A stretch of 64,000 nucleotides of DNA from Triplophysa rosa (Eukaryota > Chordata > Actinopteri > Cypriniformes > Nemacheilidae), in assembly GCF_024868665.1 (NCBI RefSeq), contig NC_079890.1, positions 3,342,093 through 3,406,092 on the forward strand, read 5' to 3'. The translations under genes and the position numbers were made by a program. Under the pieces are notes generated by a model, which had not been told where the DNA came from, searched no databases, and was given only the letters and a program-made list of their open reading frames with translations. Positions 24,501 through 31,200 of the stretch are shown here, one piece after another. Positions within the stretch are counted from its first letter, which is position 1, and each line of letters opens with the position of its first letter.

Positions 24501-25898
24501 TTAATGTGTTTAACAGTGCACAGGTCGTTGTTTGGGACCGGCAGTGGCCACACAGAGCAGGACTGTATCGTGTCACCATTTCACCAACTCTACATCCAGA
24601 ACATGCGACGCAAAAGAAAGGCGCAGGATTTACACTCGTTAACAATACTTGTTTTTGCACGCACAGCTGAATGAACTTATTTTTATTCATTCATTTGGAA
24701 TAATTACCATGTTAACCTTATTTTTAAACCCCACTCAGGCCTCCGTCCATAAGGAACTGTTCGTCCGAGCTGTGTGACGTGCACTGGAAGGTCCTGCCGT
24801 GGAGAACGTGTACGGCAGCGTGCGGCAGCGGCTTCCAGTCGCGTCGAGTGGAATGCGTCCATCGGCAGAAAAAGAAAACTCTCCCCGACCAGCACTGCGC
24901 CTGGCAACCGCGACCAGTTACCTGGCAACACTGCAACATCACTTCCTGCAGCAGTGAGTCTTTCGCCTTTATATCATCTTTTTTCTAGTAATAAACAAGT
25001 TCTGACTACTGATCTGTTATCGGATTGTTTGCAGATGACTCGCTCTGATTTCTATTGATATCTAACGCATTGACATTTCAACATTGTAAGGCGTGACTTA
25101 AGTGTGAAAAGAATCTTTTTTGGGCCTCTTTCAGTACTCGTGTTTTATTAGGGAAAATATTACCGACCTGAGGGCAAAATGAATTGGCCCGTTTCGTCAC
25201 TCTTACGACCTGCTGTTTGTCCGCGTTTTACAAGTTATCACAAACTCCTGAGAGAACACCCTCGTGTTCTCATGCTTTTTACACTTTTTCAGCTACGGTT
25301 CATTTCAGGAATCCCATCTGGCAACTGCATTAATATCGCCGAACAATAATGTCCAAACGTCTGCCTTGTGTACCGTACGTTGCTCTTCATAATTTAATTG
25401 AAATGTCATTTTGAGTCATCTCGATTGTTTCTGGGTGCAGAAATATTTAATAAAACGATGCCAATAAATGAGTTATTGTTTTTAGAGTGTGATGGTGTTT
25501 TGGCTTGATTAAAGATGTAGTCGTGATATTTCCCTCATGAAATAATGTAATAAGGTTTGTGAAGCTGAGCTTTACGGTGGATATCGTCACGCACAGTCCG
25601 CACAAGTTTTACATCGACTTCCATTGTATGGATACAAAGCCACTGAGACATTTCTCAGAATATCTTCTTTTGTGATTCACAGAAGGAAGAGTCACATACA
25701 GGTTTCGAATAACATGAGGGTGAAAAAATGATGATTTTTGTTAACCTGTTAGCGTTTTTAATATTTTTTGTCTTTCTAGGTGAGTGTCAGGACAGAACAC
25801 ATTACTGTCCAGTGGTGAAACGTCTCCGGCTTTGCCAGGTGGATCTGTATCGACAACGCTGCTGTCAGACTTGCTCACAGGACACCAGCACTACCTAG
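279..25898 (+). CDS. adamtsl3: ADAMTS-like protein 3, 3' part of gene, 16 coding exons (internal TGA)
   Basis: Spliced gene: join 279-568, 801-930, 2569-2773, 3851-4033, 5052-5205, 6011-6989, 12890-13017, 13096-13224, 17312-17494, 18130-18249, 19817-20029, 21808-21991, 23996-24200, 24517-24620, 24739-24953, 25780-25898. All junction phases agree. Product order: TSP1 repeats (W..CSxSCG pattern), Ig-like domain, Asn-rich linker, three more Ig-like domains, TSP1 repeats, C-terminal PLAC domain. Family knowledge: ADAMTS-like proteins are secreted matrix glycoproteins related to ADAMTS proteases but lacking the protease domain. ADAMTSL3 is favoured over ADAMTSL1 by the Ig linker (IYIQTRQEKR, then EPAQFEELVRNITQL) and by the neighbours saxo2 and efl1, which lie near ADAMTSL3 on human 15q25. 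The 5' exons lie before the window. Exon 4 contains an in-frame TGA, so the copy may be broken. One intron has a GC donor. Confidence 0.92.
801..930 (+). CDS. adamtsl3: adamtsl3 exon 2 of window: rest of a TSP1 repeat
   Basis: Acceptor TTTGCAG just before 801, donor GT at 931. It completes the repeat begun in the previous exon (G-KQMAVVRCVSTSGKE, ending CNPQPCPAR). The phase (one base carried in, two carried out) fits both neighbours. Confidence 0.88.
1221..1576. mobile_element. hAT-like palindromic element, copy 1 (AATCGCGATTAATCG family)
   Basis: Ends TAGGGCTGTCAAACG and CGACAGCCCTA, with inverted AATCGCGATTAATCG-type arms and CAGAATAAAAG/CTTTTATTCTG. It has no coding capacity. Flanks are a TA repeat, so no target duplication can be read here. 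Lies in the 931-2568 intron, whose remainder shows nothing recognised. Confidence 0.8.
2569..2773 (+). CDS. adamtsl3: adamtsl3 exon 3 of window: TSP1 repeat
   Basis: Acceptor at 2567-2568, donor GT at 2774-2775. It encodes WEVSMWNPCSGSCGVG through CNQVACPPAW and ends WLTESWQQ, the tryptophan start of the next repeat, exactly on a codon boundary. Confidence 0.9.
2922..3257. mobile_element. Palindromic TTAA-ended element (GGGATAGTTCACCC family), copy 1
   Basis: Starts TTAAAGGGATACTTCACCC and ends as its inverse, GGGTGAACTGTCACTTTAA. The whole unit is a long imperfect hairpin around 3060-3130. It is of the non-autonomous type whose ends look piggyBac-like (TTAA). In the 2774-3850 intron. Confidence 0.75.
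3851..4033 (+). CDS. adamtsl3: adamtsl3 exon 4 of window: TSP1 repeat with in-frame TGA
   Basis: Acceptor CAG at 3848-3850, donor GT at 4034. The 183 bp are 61 whole codons: CSHS, then TGA at 3863-3865, then GRGSQWRKVYC and on to DEECPGNKP and GGEWSK. TSP1 repeats have CSx(S/T)CG here, so TGA sits where the second cysteine codon (TGT/TGC) should be. Everything around it is conserved and in frame. Later acceptors at 3879-3880 (CACAG) or 3903-3904 (AACAG) would stay in frame and drop the stop, but they also drop repeat core residues. Confidence 0.82.
4430..4695. repeat. About 43-bp minisatellite of TCGCAAA/TTTTGCG modules
   Basis: Several near-identical units alternate CTCTCGCAAACATATTTGCG with TTATCTCGCAAAACTTTTGC. 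A shorter inverted series (TTTTGCGAGAGAACGC) lies at 4779-4850, so the array is itself inverted about the centre. Open frames here are by-products of the repeat. Confidence 0.75.
4752..4779. repeat. Perfect short hairpin inside the minisatellite element
   Basis: ACTAGCTCTGT, a 6-base loop, then ACAGAGCTAGT. It is the centre of the 4365-4925 element. Confidence 0.7.
5052..5205 (+). CDS. adamtsl3: adamtsl3 exon 5 of window: TSP1 repeat
   Basis: Acceptor TGTATGCAG, donor GT at 5206. It starts on a codon boundary with CSVTCGKGVQRREPVC and ends RSCRMSPCS plus one base. It is the last TSP1 repeat before the first Ig-like domain. Confidence 0.9.
5206..6010. other. adamtsl3 intron, nothing recognised
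   Basis: AT-rich intron between the last TSP1 exon of the first block and the long Ig exon. No repeat or conserved-looking block stands out. Confidence 0.5.
6011..6989 (+). CDS. adamtsl3: adamtsl3 exon 6 of window: Ig-like domain 1, linker, start of Ig 2
   Basis: An unusually long 979-bp exon. Acceptor CTCTCCGCAG, donor GT at 6990-6991. Ig 1 shows the canonical C (AVKCPVRHF), W (IRWEKNGKE) and DxGxYxC (DIGVYRCWA) residues. A low-complexity linker follows with EFYRDDNGQP and the helical EPAQFEELVRNITQLAES segment. The second Ig starts near SLTLICPARGSPHP and LSWSKDGAPL and runs into the next exon. This is the best single-exon evidence for the ADAMTSL1/3 family. Confidence 0.95.
7152..7180. 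repeat. TTTA microsatellite
   Basis: About seven tandem TTTA units. Confidence 0.85.
7630..7908. mobile_element. Short inverted-repeat element
   Basis: About 25-bp inverted arms, ATGCCATGGATGAATATTTA near 7633 and its near complement AAATATTAATCCATGGCAT near 7886. No target duplication was identified. Confidence 0.45.
8807..9115. repeat. CCAAT-rich tandem repeat, left block
   Basis: Irregular units of about 20 bp on the theme CAGCCAATCAGAACACACAA. Many contain CCAAT or CCAAAC. They are diverged tandem repeats in an intron. Confidence 0.75.
9305..9770. mobile_element. Inverted-repeat element splitting the CCAAT array
   Basis: Starts GCTGTGTCCCAAAT and ends as a near inverse, ATTTGTGACACGCC. 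It lies within the 0.66 kb that interrupts the CCAAT repeats. The stretch 9116-9304 also has a short inverted pair (AGCGTAACGGCTAACG / CGTTAGCATTAGCCATTACG). Confidence 0.55.
9779..10060. repeat. CCAAT-rich tandem repeat, right block
   Basis: Continues the unit of the left block (CAGCCAATCA, AGCCAATCAAAATTCACAAC), so the two blocks were one array before the insertion. Confidence 0.75.
11260..11990. repeat. Two diverged direct copies of an unnamed repeat
   Basis: About 11260-11480 and 11740-11990 share order and wording: ATAGCTT..., TTAGCGTCCACA, TTATTCTAAGC, CACG..ACATTTT, AAATTCGAATGGATT/AAATCGATTGGCT and TTTTATCGTTC. Confidence 0.5.
12890..13017 (+). CDS. adamtsl3: adamtsl3 exon 7 of window: end of Ig domain 2
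   Basis: Acceptor ACCTCAG at 12883-12889, donor GT at 13018. It follows a 5.9-kb intron. It encodes ISWGGSGELHISG and DVGVYRCTVTNDFG, the second half of an Ig-like fold with the DxGxYxC motif. Confidence 0.88.
13096..13224 (+). CDS. adamtsl3: adamtsl3 exon 8 of window: start of Ig domain 3
   Basis: A 78-bp intron separates it from exon 7. Acceptor AAACAG, donor GT at 13225. It encodes ESPKIAVSRRNTSD and GANVTLECPVKG, the first half of an Ig domain with its first cysteine. Confidence 0.86.
13616..13940. mobile_element. Palindromic TTAA-ended element, copy 2
   Basis: Starts TTAAAGGAATAGTTCACC and ends with the degraded inverse. Hairpin arms include AAGTCAATGGGGACCA and its inverse. It overlaps open frames that are spurious. 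In the 13225-17311 intron. Confidence 0.75.
13941..16560. other. adamtsl3 intron stretch, AT-rich
   Basis: 14330-15140 is very AT-rich with no structure. A TATATACTG microsatellite lies at about 15725-15762. No gene or RNA recognised. Confidence 0.45.
16563..16988. repeat. Dispersed repeat, copy 1 of a near-identical pair
   Basis: Shares an almost identical 5' 70 bp (TTTACTATCGTACACTGTAA onward) and a similar remainder with 20297-20680: GCGGCATCTAGCGG, GGCTCACTCCAC, GGTGGCTGACACAG, AACAACATGGTGAATTCC. Confidence 0.75.
17312..17494 (+). CDS. adamtsl3: adamtsl3 exon 9 of window: end of Ig domain 3
   Basis: Acceptor CTTCAAACAG, donor GTGAGT from 17495. It encodes VPQPTVSWHRKEGPL, NGSLLLRNVTLQDSGIYSC and VAANEIGKSVASS, the W and DSGxYxC half of the Ig fold. 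The phase matches exon 8 exactly. Confidence 0.9.
17495..18129. other. adamtsl3 intron, nothing recognised
   Basis: Short intron between Ig exons. The first 200 bp are open in frame past the donor but show no domain similarity. Confidence 0.45.
18130..18249 (+). CDS. adamtsl3: adamtsl3 exon 10 of window: linker and start of Ig domain 4
   Basis: Acceptor GTGCCAG, donor GT at 18250. It encodes EGSAGESEHQSLKE, then RVLMASLIGTSTTVKPGDVL ending RIG. The next exon continues with CPVVPSHRKP in the same phase, giving the usual start of a fourth Ig domain. Confidence 0.82.
18344..18651. mobile_element. hAT-like palindromic element, copy 2
   Basis: Ends GGGCTGTCAAACGATTAATC and GATTAATCGTTTGACGGCCC. 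AGAAACAA(CT) occurs directly at both outer edges, compatible with an 8-bp hAT-type target duplication. It sits 95 bp after exon 10. Confidence 0.82.
18652..19816. other. adamtsl3 intron remainder, nothing recognised
   Basis: About 1.2 kb of moderate composition without exon-like or clear repeat structure. Confidence 0.4.
19817..20029 (+). CDS. adamtsl3: adamtsl3 exon 11 of window: rest of Ig domain 4
   Basis: Acceptor CCCTCAG, donor GT at 20030. It encodes CPVVPSHRKPITWSYQNQTL, MLVGGRVLEMNQL and FDGRYECQTQTGNQ, with cysteine, tryptophan and YxC Ig landmarks. Confidence 0.9.
20297..20680. repeat. Dispersed repeat, copy 2 of a near-identical pair
   Basis: Same orientation as 16563-16988, 3.7 kb apart in the same gene. 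The open frame on the minus strand here is part of the repeat. Confidence 0.75.
20681..21807. other. adamtsl3 intron remainder, nothing recognised
   Basis: No exon-like or repeat structure seen. Confidence 0.4.
21808..21991 (+). CDS. adamtsl3: adamtsl3 exon 12 of window: TSP1 repeat
   Basis: Acceptor GAGTGTAG, donor GTGAGC from 21992. It encodes DFEWRLGSWSACSASCGNRG, then CVTSDGQE and PRPCNPLDCPP: a complete six-cysteine TSP1 repeat after the Ig block. Confidence 0.9.
22565..22900. mobile_element. hAT-like palindromic element, copy 3, with clear target duplication
   Basis: Starts CAGGGCTGGTCAACGATTAA, ends TTGAACAGTCCTA. The octamer ATATTAGC flanks both sides exactly, the 8-bp duplication expected of hAT transposition. 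In the 21992-23995 intron. Confidence 0.85.
22901..23995. other. adamtsl3 intron remainder
   Basis: AT-rich to about 23440, then a more balanced stretch (23450-23870) with no coding signal that joins to the gene. Nothing recognised. Confidence 0.4.
23996..24200 (+). CDS. adamtsl3: adamtsl3 exon 13 of window: TSP1 repeat
   Basis: Acceptor CTTGTCAG, donor GT at 24201. It encodes WVSTVWSRCSSACGRGFRER, then VSCQQVEASG and CSSQACVEW, ending ITGSWGK on a codon boundary. Confidence 0.9.
24205..24396. mobile_element. Palindromic TTAA-ended family, internal fragment
   Basis: Holds the central hairpin of the family (AACCAAACAGTTCTGGGGCA and its inverse around 24280) but lacks intact TTAAAGGG ends. 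It fills the 315-bp intron. Confidence 0.65.
24517..24620 (+). CDS. adamtsl3: adamtsl3 exon 14 of window: TSP1-like segment, GC donor
   Basis: Acceptor TTTAACAG. It encodes CTGRCLGPAVATQSRTVSC, HHFTNSTSRTCDAKER and joins the next exon as ER-PPSIRNCSSELC. The donor after 24620 reads GAAAG/GCGCAG, a GC instead of GT; no GT gives a sensible junction. It is not visible as an open frame in its own right, so it is easily missed. Confidence 0.8.
24739..24953 (+). CDS. adamtsl3: adamtsl3 exon 15 of window: last TSP1 repeat
   Basis: Acceptor CCACTCAG, donor GTGAGT from 24954. It encodes RNCSSELCDVHWKVLPWRTC, TAACGSGFQSRRVEC and ITWxHC-type TSP1 landmarks (VTWQHCNITSC). Confidence 0.92.
24954..25779. 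other. Last adamtsl3 intron
   Basis: No exon-like structure. A half copy of the TTAA-ended palindromic family lies at about 25656-25745 (ATATCTTCTTTTGTG, ACATACAGGTTTCGAATAAC), directly before the acceptor of the PLAC exon. Confidence 0.5.
25780..25898 (+). CDS. adamtsl3: adamtsl3 last coding exon: PLAC domain and stop TAG
   Basis: Acceptor CTTTCTAG. It encodes ECQDRTHYCPVVKRLRLC, then QRCCQTCSQD, the six-cysteine PLAC (protease and lacunin) pattern that ends ADAMTSL proteins. The stop TAG is at 25896-25898. Confidence 0.9.
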
Positions 25899-26711
25899 TG
25901 ACCATCAGAAGAACTGCACCTGGCCCAGACACACTGATTGTCTTCATTCATACAGAAAACCGTCATCGAAACCCTCAGACACTTGAAGTGCTTTGAAATA
26001 AAAGATGTCTACCAGTGGCAGATGAGTGTATTCTGGACCACTGGATGCTCACTGGATGTCCAAAGACTCGCCTTTGATTTATCTGGCCCAAACCTGATAT
26101 TCCATGTATGTTAATTTAAGAGACATGAAGTTTTGTTGTGGATTTGAGGAGAAGAATCCTGTTGGACCAGGACGGAGGTTTAAATTGAACTTGAGTGACA
26201 TTTCGCCATGATCTGTTATTTTATCAGAAGCCCCTACCTTAATATCACATAGTGATGTTTTGTTATGTTTGTACCTGTAGAATGTATGACGGAAGACCTG
26301 TTGATGTTCCGCAGAAGTCTTTAGATGTACTTTTTGTGTTATACGTGCTGCATTGTAAATACGTCGTGTATATAATGTGTTTTCAAGTGCAATATTGTAC
26401 ATTGAGTGAGGAAAATGTTGATTTTACTTCCATACCTCTCGGTTTAGTTTATCTTTATAATCCATATTTATGATCGAACACAGCATAATGTATACAATAT
26501 TATGGTTTCCTACTGGCTTTTTAATGCATGGATTTGAATTACACAAAGAAAAGTTGTCATAGGTACATAAACCACTCACAGAATTTATTCGTGAATTTAA
26601 TCGATTGCATTTTTATTGGTGCGTGGAGGAAGCATTGCTACGTTGCATCGCCAGTGTGCTACTATTCATGTCAATATATCAGAAACCTTCTATGTGGACA
26701 AATAAAATAAA
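25899..26711 (+). other. adamtsl3: adamtsl3 3' untranslated region (approximate)
   Basis: No coding signal follows the stop. Candidate poly(A) signals AATAAA lie at 25997-26002 and, in two overlapping copies, at 26701-26711. The distal pair before an AT-rich tail is the likelier main end. The exact cleavage site cannot be read from sequence. Confidence 0.45.
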
Positions 26712-27276
26712 TACGGTTTACCAATCAGTTTATATATTTTCATAATATTAATTTCTTTTTATCATTTCATTTGATATTGTGAATAATAATGCACACAACA
26801 TTCTGTAATGTTTTCGTTAGATGCAAAGATGCAATTCGTAACTTTTTTTGGTTAACAATAAACAAAAATCTTGCCCCGATTCACAGCGGCAAGATTATAA
26901 TGATTTATAATTTATAAGAAGTTTAGAAGAACCTATGTACGCAAAAAAACATAAAAGTACGCAAAGTAACCTGCAATTTCATGTTTCAAACACAGATGGC
27001 GATAGAGATATGTTTGTTTTTATTAGCACATGTGTCAGACAGATTCAGATTTCAGTTACTCAGTTCTGTACCTCACATAATATCTCCTAAATATTGTATG
27101 CGTATTAAATAGTAAACCTACGCAAGCTAAAACTTAATTAATAATTTATGAAAGGTTGTTTCATTCACCCGTTCCCTTGTCTTAATTCATTAAGATATCC
27201 CGCAGGATAAGAACAAATCTGAGAGAACAGATAGTATGCTAAGTCATCTTTATATAAGCACAACACGATGACTTTC
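26712..27276. other. Tail-to-tail spacer between adamtsl3 and saxo2
   Basis: AT-rich DNA without coding signal. It holds a copy of the TCTATCGCCATCT repeat at about 26826-27013 and, on the minus strand, a possible saxo2 poly(A) signal (TTTATT on plus at 27019-27024, weak). It presumably contains the saxo2 3' UTR. Confidence 0.4.
26826..27013. repeat. TCTATCGCCATCT-family repeat copy
   Basis: Reads ATGCAATTCGTAAC ... ACCTGCAATTTCATGTTTCA, AACACAGATGGCGATAGAGA. Related copies lie near 10560-10700, 49691-49872 and 52322-52471. Confidence 0.55.
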
Positions 27277-28247
27277 TCAAGCTATCAAGGCCATTTCCTT
27301 AGGAGTCTCCGTCACGTCAGCCGACGTCAACTTGCGGAAGAACCGGTGGCCTTGATCGTCGTAGTTATCGAAAACGAACCCCGGCGGAGACTCGAAACTG
27401 GCCGGGCACATGCTGATCTTCTTGGGTGTGAACTCGGTGCGATACATGGTGTCGTTGTCTAGGGGAGCGTCGGACTGCAGAGGTGCATTATGGGGCTTGA
27501 AGCTCTGGCTGGGCTGGGTTTGGTGAGGGATGTAATGGGCCTTGAAGGTGGTAAGATCTTCCATTTTCCCGCTGGATCGGCGCATGTCCTCTTGCTTCCG
27601 GATCAGGGTTTGACGTTGCGACACCCACGGCTGGAAGTCGTCCCTCATCGTGGTGTTGCCCTGAAAGGGCACGGAAGACTTCTTCGGGAGCAAGAAGGGT
27701 TTGGCGGATACGAAGGGTTGGACTTGGTGCTTGATGTAATCGGTGTGCGAGGTGGTGGTCAGGTCCATGTGCGCCGTGGGGCTCGTGTACTCCACGCACT
27801 TGTGGACTTCGGGGAGGGAGATGGGCCACTGCTGAAAACGCTCCCGGAATTCCGTGTTGCTCTGGAAGGGCTTGTTGGAGGCCACCTTGAGCGCCTCGGG
27901 TTTGCAGCTTCTGGGCAGTTGACCCGGCAGGCCTTGGTAGTCTTTGCGGTGTGTGGTGAGATCTTGGAACGGTTGGTTACTGGGTTTGTATTCTTCCGGC
28001 GGTTTTACGTAACGGGCCTCCACAGGGTGTGGTACGTATGAAAGCTTGCTGCTAGTCGCGTTTTCAAAGGGAGCGTCGGAGAGCTTGGCGATGTTTGAAG
28101 GCTTGTAGCTCTCACGTGGCATGAGACCCTTGTGGACGAAATCATCCTGGAATGTTGTGGAATTCCCAAATTTTGTAGTGGGGGGATGATACGTCCCATC
28201 AGGCTTGGTTAATTCCCGGCGGCTGATTTCCCACTGACGAAAATCCT
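27277..28247 (-). CDS. saxo2: saxo2 exon 4 (long terminal coding exon)
   Basis: Minus-strand acceptor TTTCTCAG ends at 28248, and the exon opens EDFRQWEISRREL. The frame runs on to EMALIA and TGA (27279-27277). The ATG at 28122 is internal, not a start: the frame is open upstream and joins exon 3 in phase. It carries most of the tandem microtubule-binding modules and is GC-rich relative to its flanks. Confidence 0.93.
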
Positions 28248-31200
28248 CTGAGAAACACGATATAAAATGTTTATATTGTTAAAAGAAGTCATTTACTGTA
28301 CAACATAGACGTGAAATACTTGGTGCATGATTAACATTTCATAATGTTGGTTCATAACAACTTTAACAAACTAACAGAATCCCAGCTAACAAAATATATA
28401 ATAATGACGTTTTGCCGTTAAGCTATGTATTTATAATTTTTTTAAATCTCCACTAACAATGTACGAATATTTTTGTACCAACGTTTTTAGAACATTTAGC
28501 AATGACGTGCTGTGATGTTGATAAAATGCTCTTTTAACATTACTGCAAGAATGTTTTTGGAAAGGTTTAGAGAAAGTTTCCTGTTCCCTGGTGTGTAATT
28601 GCCCTTACAAGGATAAGTATACGTCAAGTTCATTGTTGTAAGTACAGTATACTTAAGTTAAGTTCAAGTAGCCTATATTTTTAAGTATACTTTACGTAGT
28701 AAGTGTACTAATATCAATGCAGTAGTGACATACTGTGTGTCTTGTTATTACAGTAGTAGTTGGGAATTGGCTCACTTTTTGGGTTGTAAAAGTATGCTTT
28801 TAAGTGTAACAGCAGTAAAGTTTAAACACAAAAAGTTAACCGTTTCAATTTTTTGTACTGCAACCGTGCTACAAACGTATAAATATACTGATAGTTTTTT
28901 AGCATTCTTATTTATGAAAGTGCGCTTTGAAGTATACTTTCGGTAAAGCATTTGTTTACGTTAGTAGTTTTCATACTGCAAGTATACTACAAGTATATAT
29001 ATATGCAAGTTCTTTAAGCTAAGTGAACTTAAAAACATACTTTTGCTTACTACACTGTATATATTATTTATATAGATTATATTTGTACTGAATTAACTTG
29101 TACATGTGAATGTTAAGTATGTAAAAATATGCAAACAACAAGTCAAGTATACTTAGAATACTTCATTATTCTTTAAATTATATTTTCATCAAACGATTGA
29201 GTACAAATGAAGAGTTTGGTTCCAAAACGCTATAAATCCATTTTGATTAATTTGAGTAAAAATGTGCTTTCTTTACAAAGAAAGTGGCAAGATGAAAACC
29301 ACTATTTTCTGTTTCAAAGTTTCACATAGCATCTTTAGGTTCTAGTAACATAAAAAATGCAAATCCAGATTTTGATTTTAAAAGATTTATTGTAAAAACT
29401 GATCATTTTTCCCCAAAATGCAACAAATCCATGACAATTAAAAAAAAATGCAATAAATCCAATGAATCAATATAAAAGTTATTTTTCATATTGAAACTGT
29501 TGAAAATACACAACAAAGTGAGTTGATCCACATATGACAGCCTCTGAACTCAATACAATACTAATCTTACATACAAGCACTGGACTAAAAATACATTCAA
29601 TCAGTCATCACACCTAAAATGAATTCAACGGGTCATCTTTTTAATGCTATAAATTAGTGTCTCATCTTCTTAATCTCCTCACGTAAATGATTCGATTTCG
29701 ATGGTTTACGGCACAAACACCGTCAAAATCATTCATTTTTGTGTTTGTTTGTTGAACAGAAAGTACAAAGTAGATCAGGGAAACTAGGATGCCGACCGTA
29801 TTCAGAGCGCCACCATTACTGTTTACAGCGCGTGGAATGGTGAGCTGTGATTGGCTGAGCGGATATATCGCATTCTGCAGAGAAGTGAGACTGGCGTATA
29901 TTGCGGTTTGGAAAGAAAGGGAGAAAACATGACAGAATAACACGGCGGATATCGCATTGCATAAAATTGTAAAATGCGTAAAATTAAAAAGTGACGTTTT
30001 CAATATCGACCTAATATAATACTGATTTTGGCTGTATAATAACTCTTTTTTTTTTTTTTTAATGGCGTTTACCGCGTTTTGGAACCAAACTCTTCAAATA
30101 CAGGCCAAATACATTTAGACTTTTCTGTCAGAATGAGTCATGTAGTGTCATTTCGAGTACATTTAAATGACATAAAAAGTAGACTGAAAGTATGCACACT
30201 TGAAAAAAACTTATTTTTAGTGAGGGTAGTTAAGTTGTCGTACATGTCATGCTCCTGAAGTTTTGTGAAACTACATCCTCAGTAAATACCACATGACCTA
30301 ACTGACAAAATGTCATTACCTTTGTAGGTGGGTACAGTGTCCAGCTTTGCATTCATAGTATGTACTCTCTCTTTAGGGCGCGAGGAAACGAATGGCTGCA
30401 CTTCATACTGATTGAAGTCTTGTTTGTAGGTGGTCCCTAAATCAATCTGTCCAGGTTTAGGCTTGTACTCCGCCTGAGGTTTCTCGGGAGGGCGCATGAC
30501 CTTATAAGGGACATAGTCTGATCTAAAACAAACAAAAAAAAACATAGAGAAAAGCTTTACATCTTACACGATTGCACCAAACTTTAGTCATTATGAAATC
30601 TTTCTTCAATCAACACTGTAACAGTTTATCAAAAAATGACTGTTTATTAAATATAGGTGGGACTTCTAATTAAAACGTTTTACACAGTTGCGTACAGTAT
30701 ATGGTGATCTAAAGCTCGCTCAAGGACGTAATGTTCAGATTTTAAATGAATAGTCTGAACAATCCCCAGCAGGTGTTTAATGCATCCTGTATGTAAGTAA
30801 CAGACTGTACCTGAAGGTGGTGGTTCCATCCATGCCGTTCTGGTGAGCTTTGTACTCCTGTTGGGGCTTGAGGCTTTTGGGACGGATGTGACCTTTGTAA
30901 GCAGGATATTTCTCAGAATACTCCGTCACCACGTTACTCTGACCTCCTTTACTGTACAGTGCCGTGGCCTGATGCGTGCAGCGATGACGGCTAAAATAAT
31001 AAAGCCAATTATTTGGAAACAATGGATGTGCGTGCTCAAGAAGGCTGCAGATAAGCCATTACTCTCATTCAGATCCTTCAACAAACACTTATCAGTACCT
31101 GCAACACCCTCACATGTTTGTGTTGTCCGGGGCAACAACTACACAACTTTGTTTCTAAAGCCTTGTACAGTACATTTGTTTAACTATGTGGAGGAGCTGA

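Noticed and set aside
25899..26711. SECIS element that would let the adamtsl3 TGA be read as selenocysteine
   Set aside because: No convincing ATGA...AA...GA stem-loop could be made out by eye near the stop; the best candidate around 26208 pairs poorly.
27490..28041. 183-residue plus-strand open frame
   Set aside because: Antisense shadow of saxo2 exon 4, whose minus-strand frame has family motifs and splice context.
28122..28124. Start codon for a short saxo2 at an internal ATG
   Set aside because: The frame is open upstream to a good acceptor at 28248 and joins three further exons in phase.
29662..30003. 113-residue minus-strand frame
   Set aside because: Lies inside a repeat element, no domain recognised, no splice context with saxo2.
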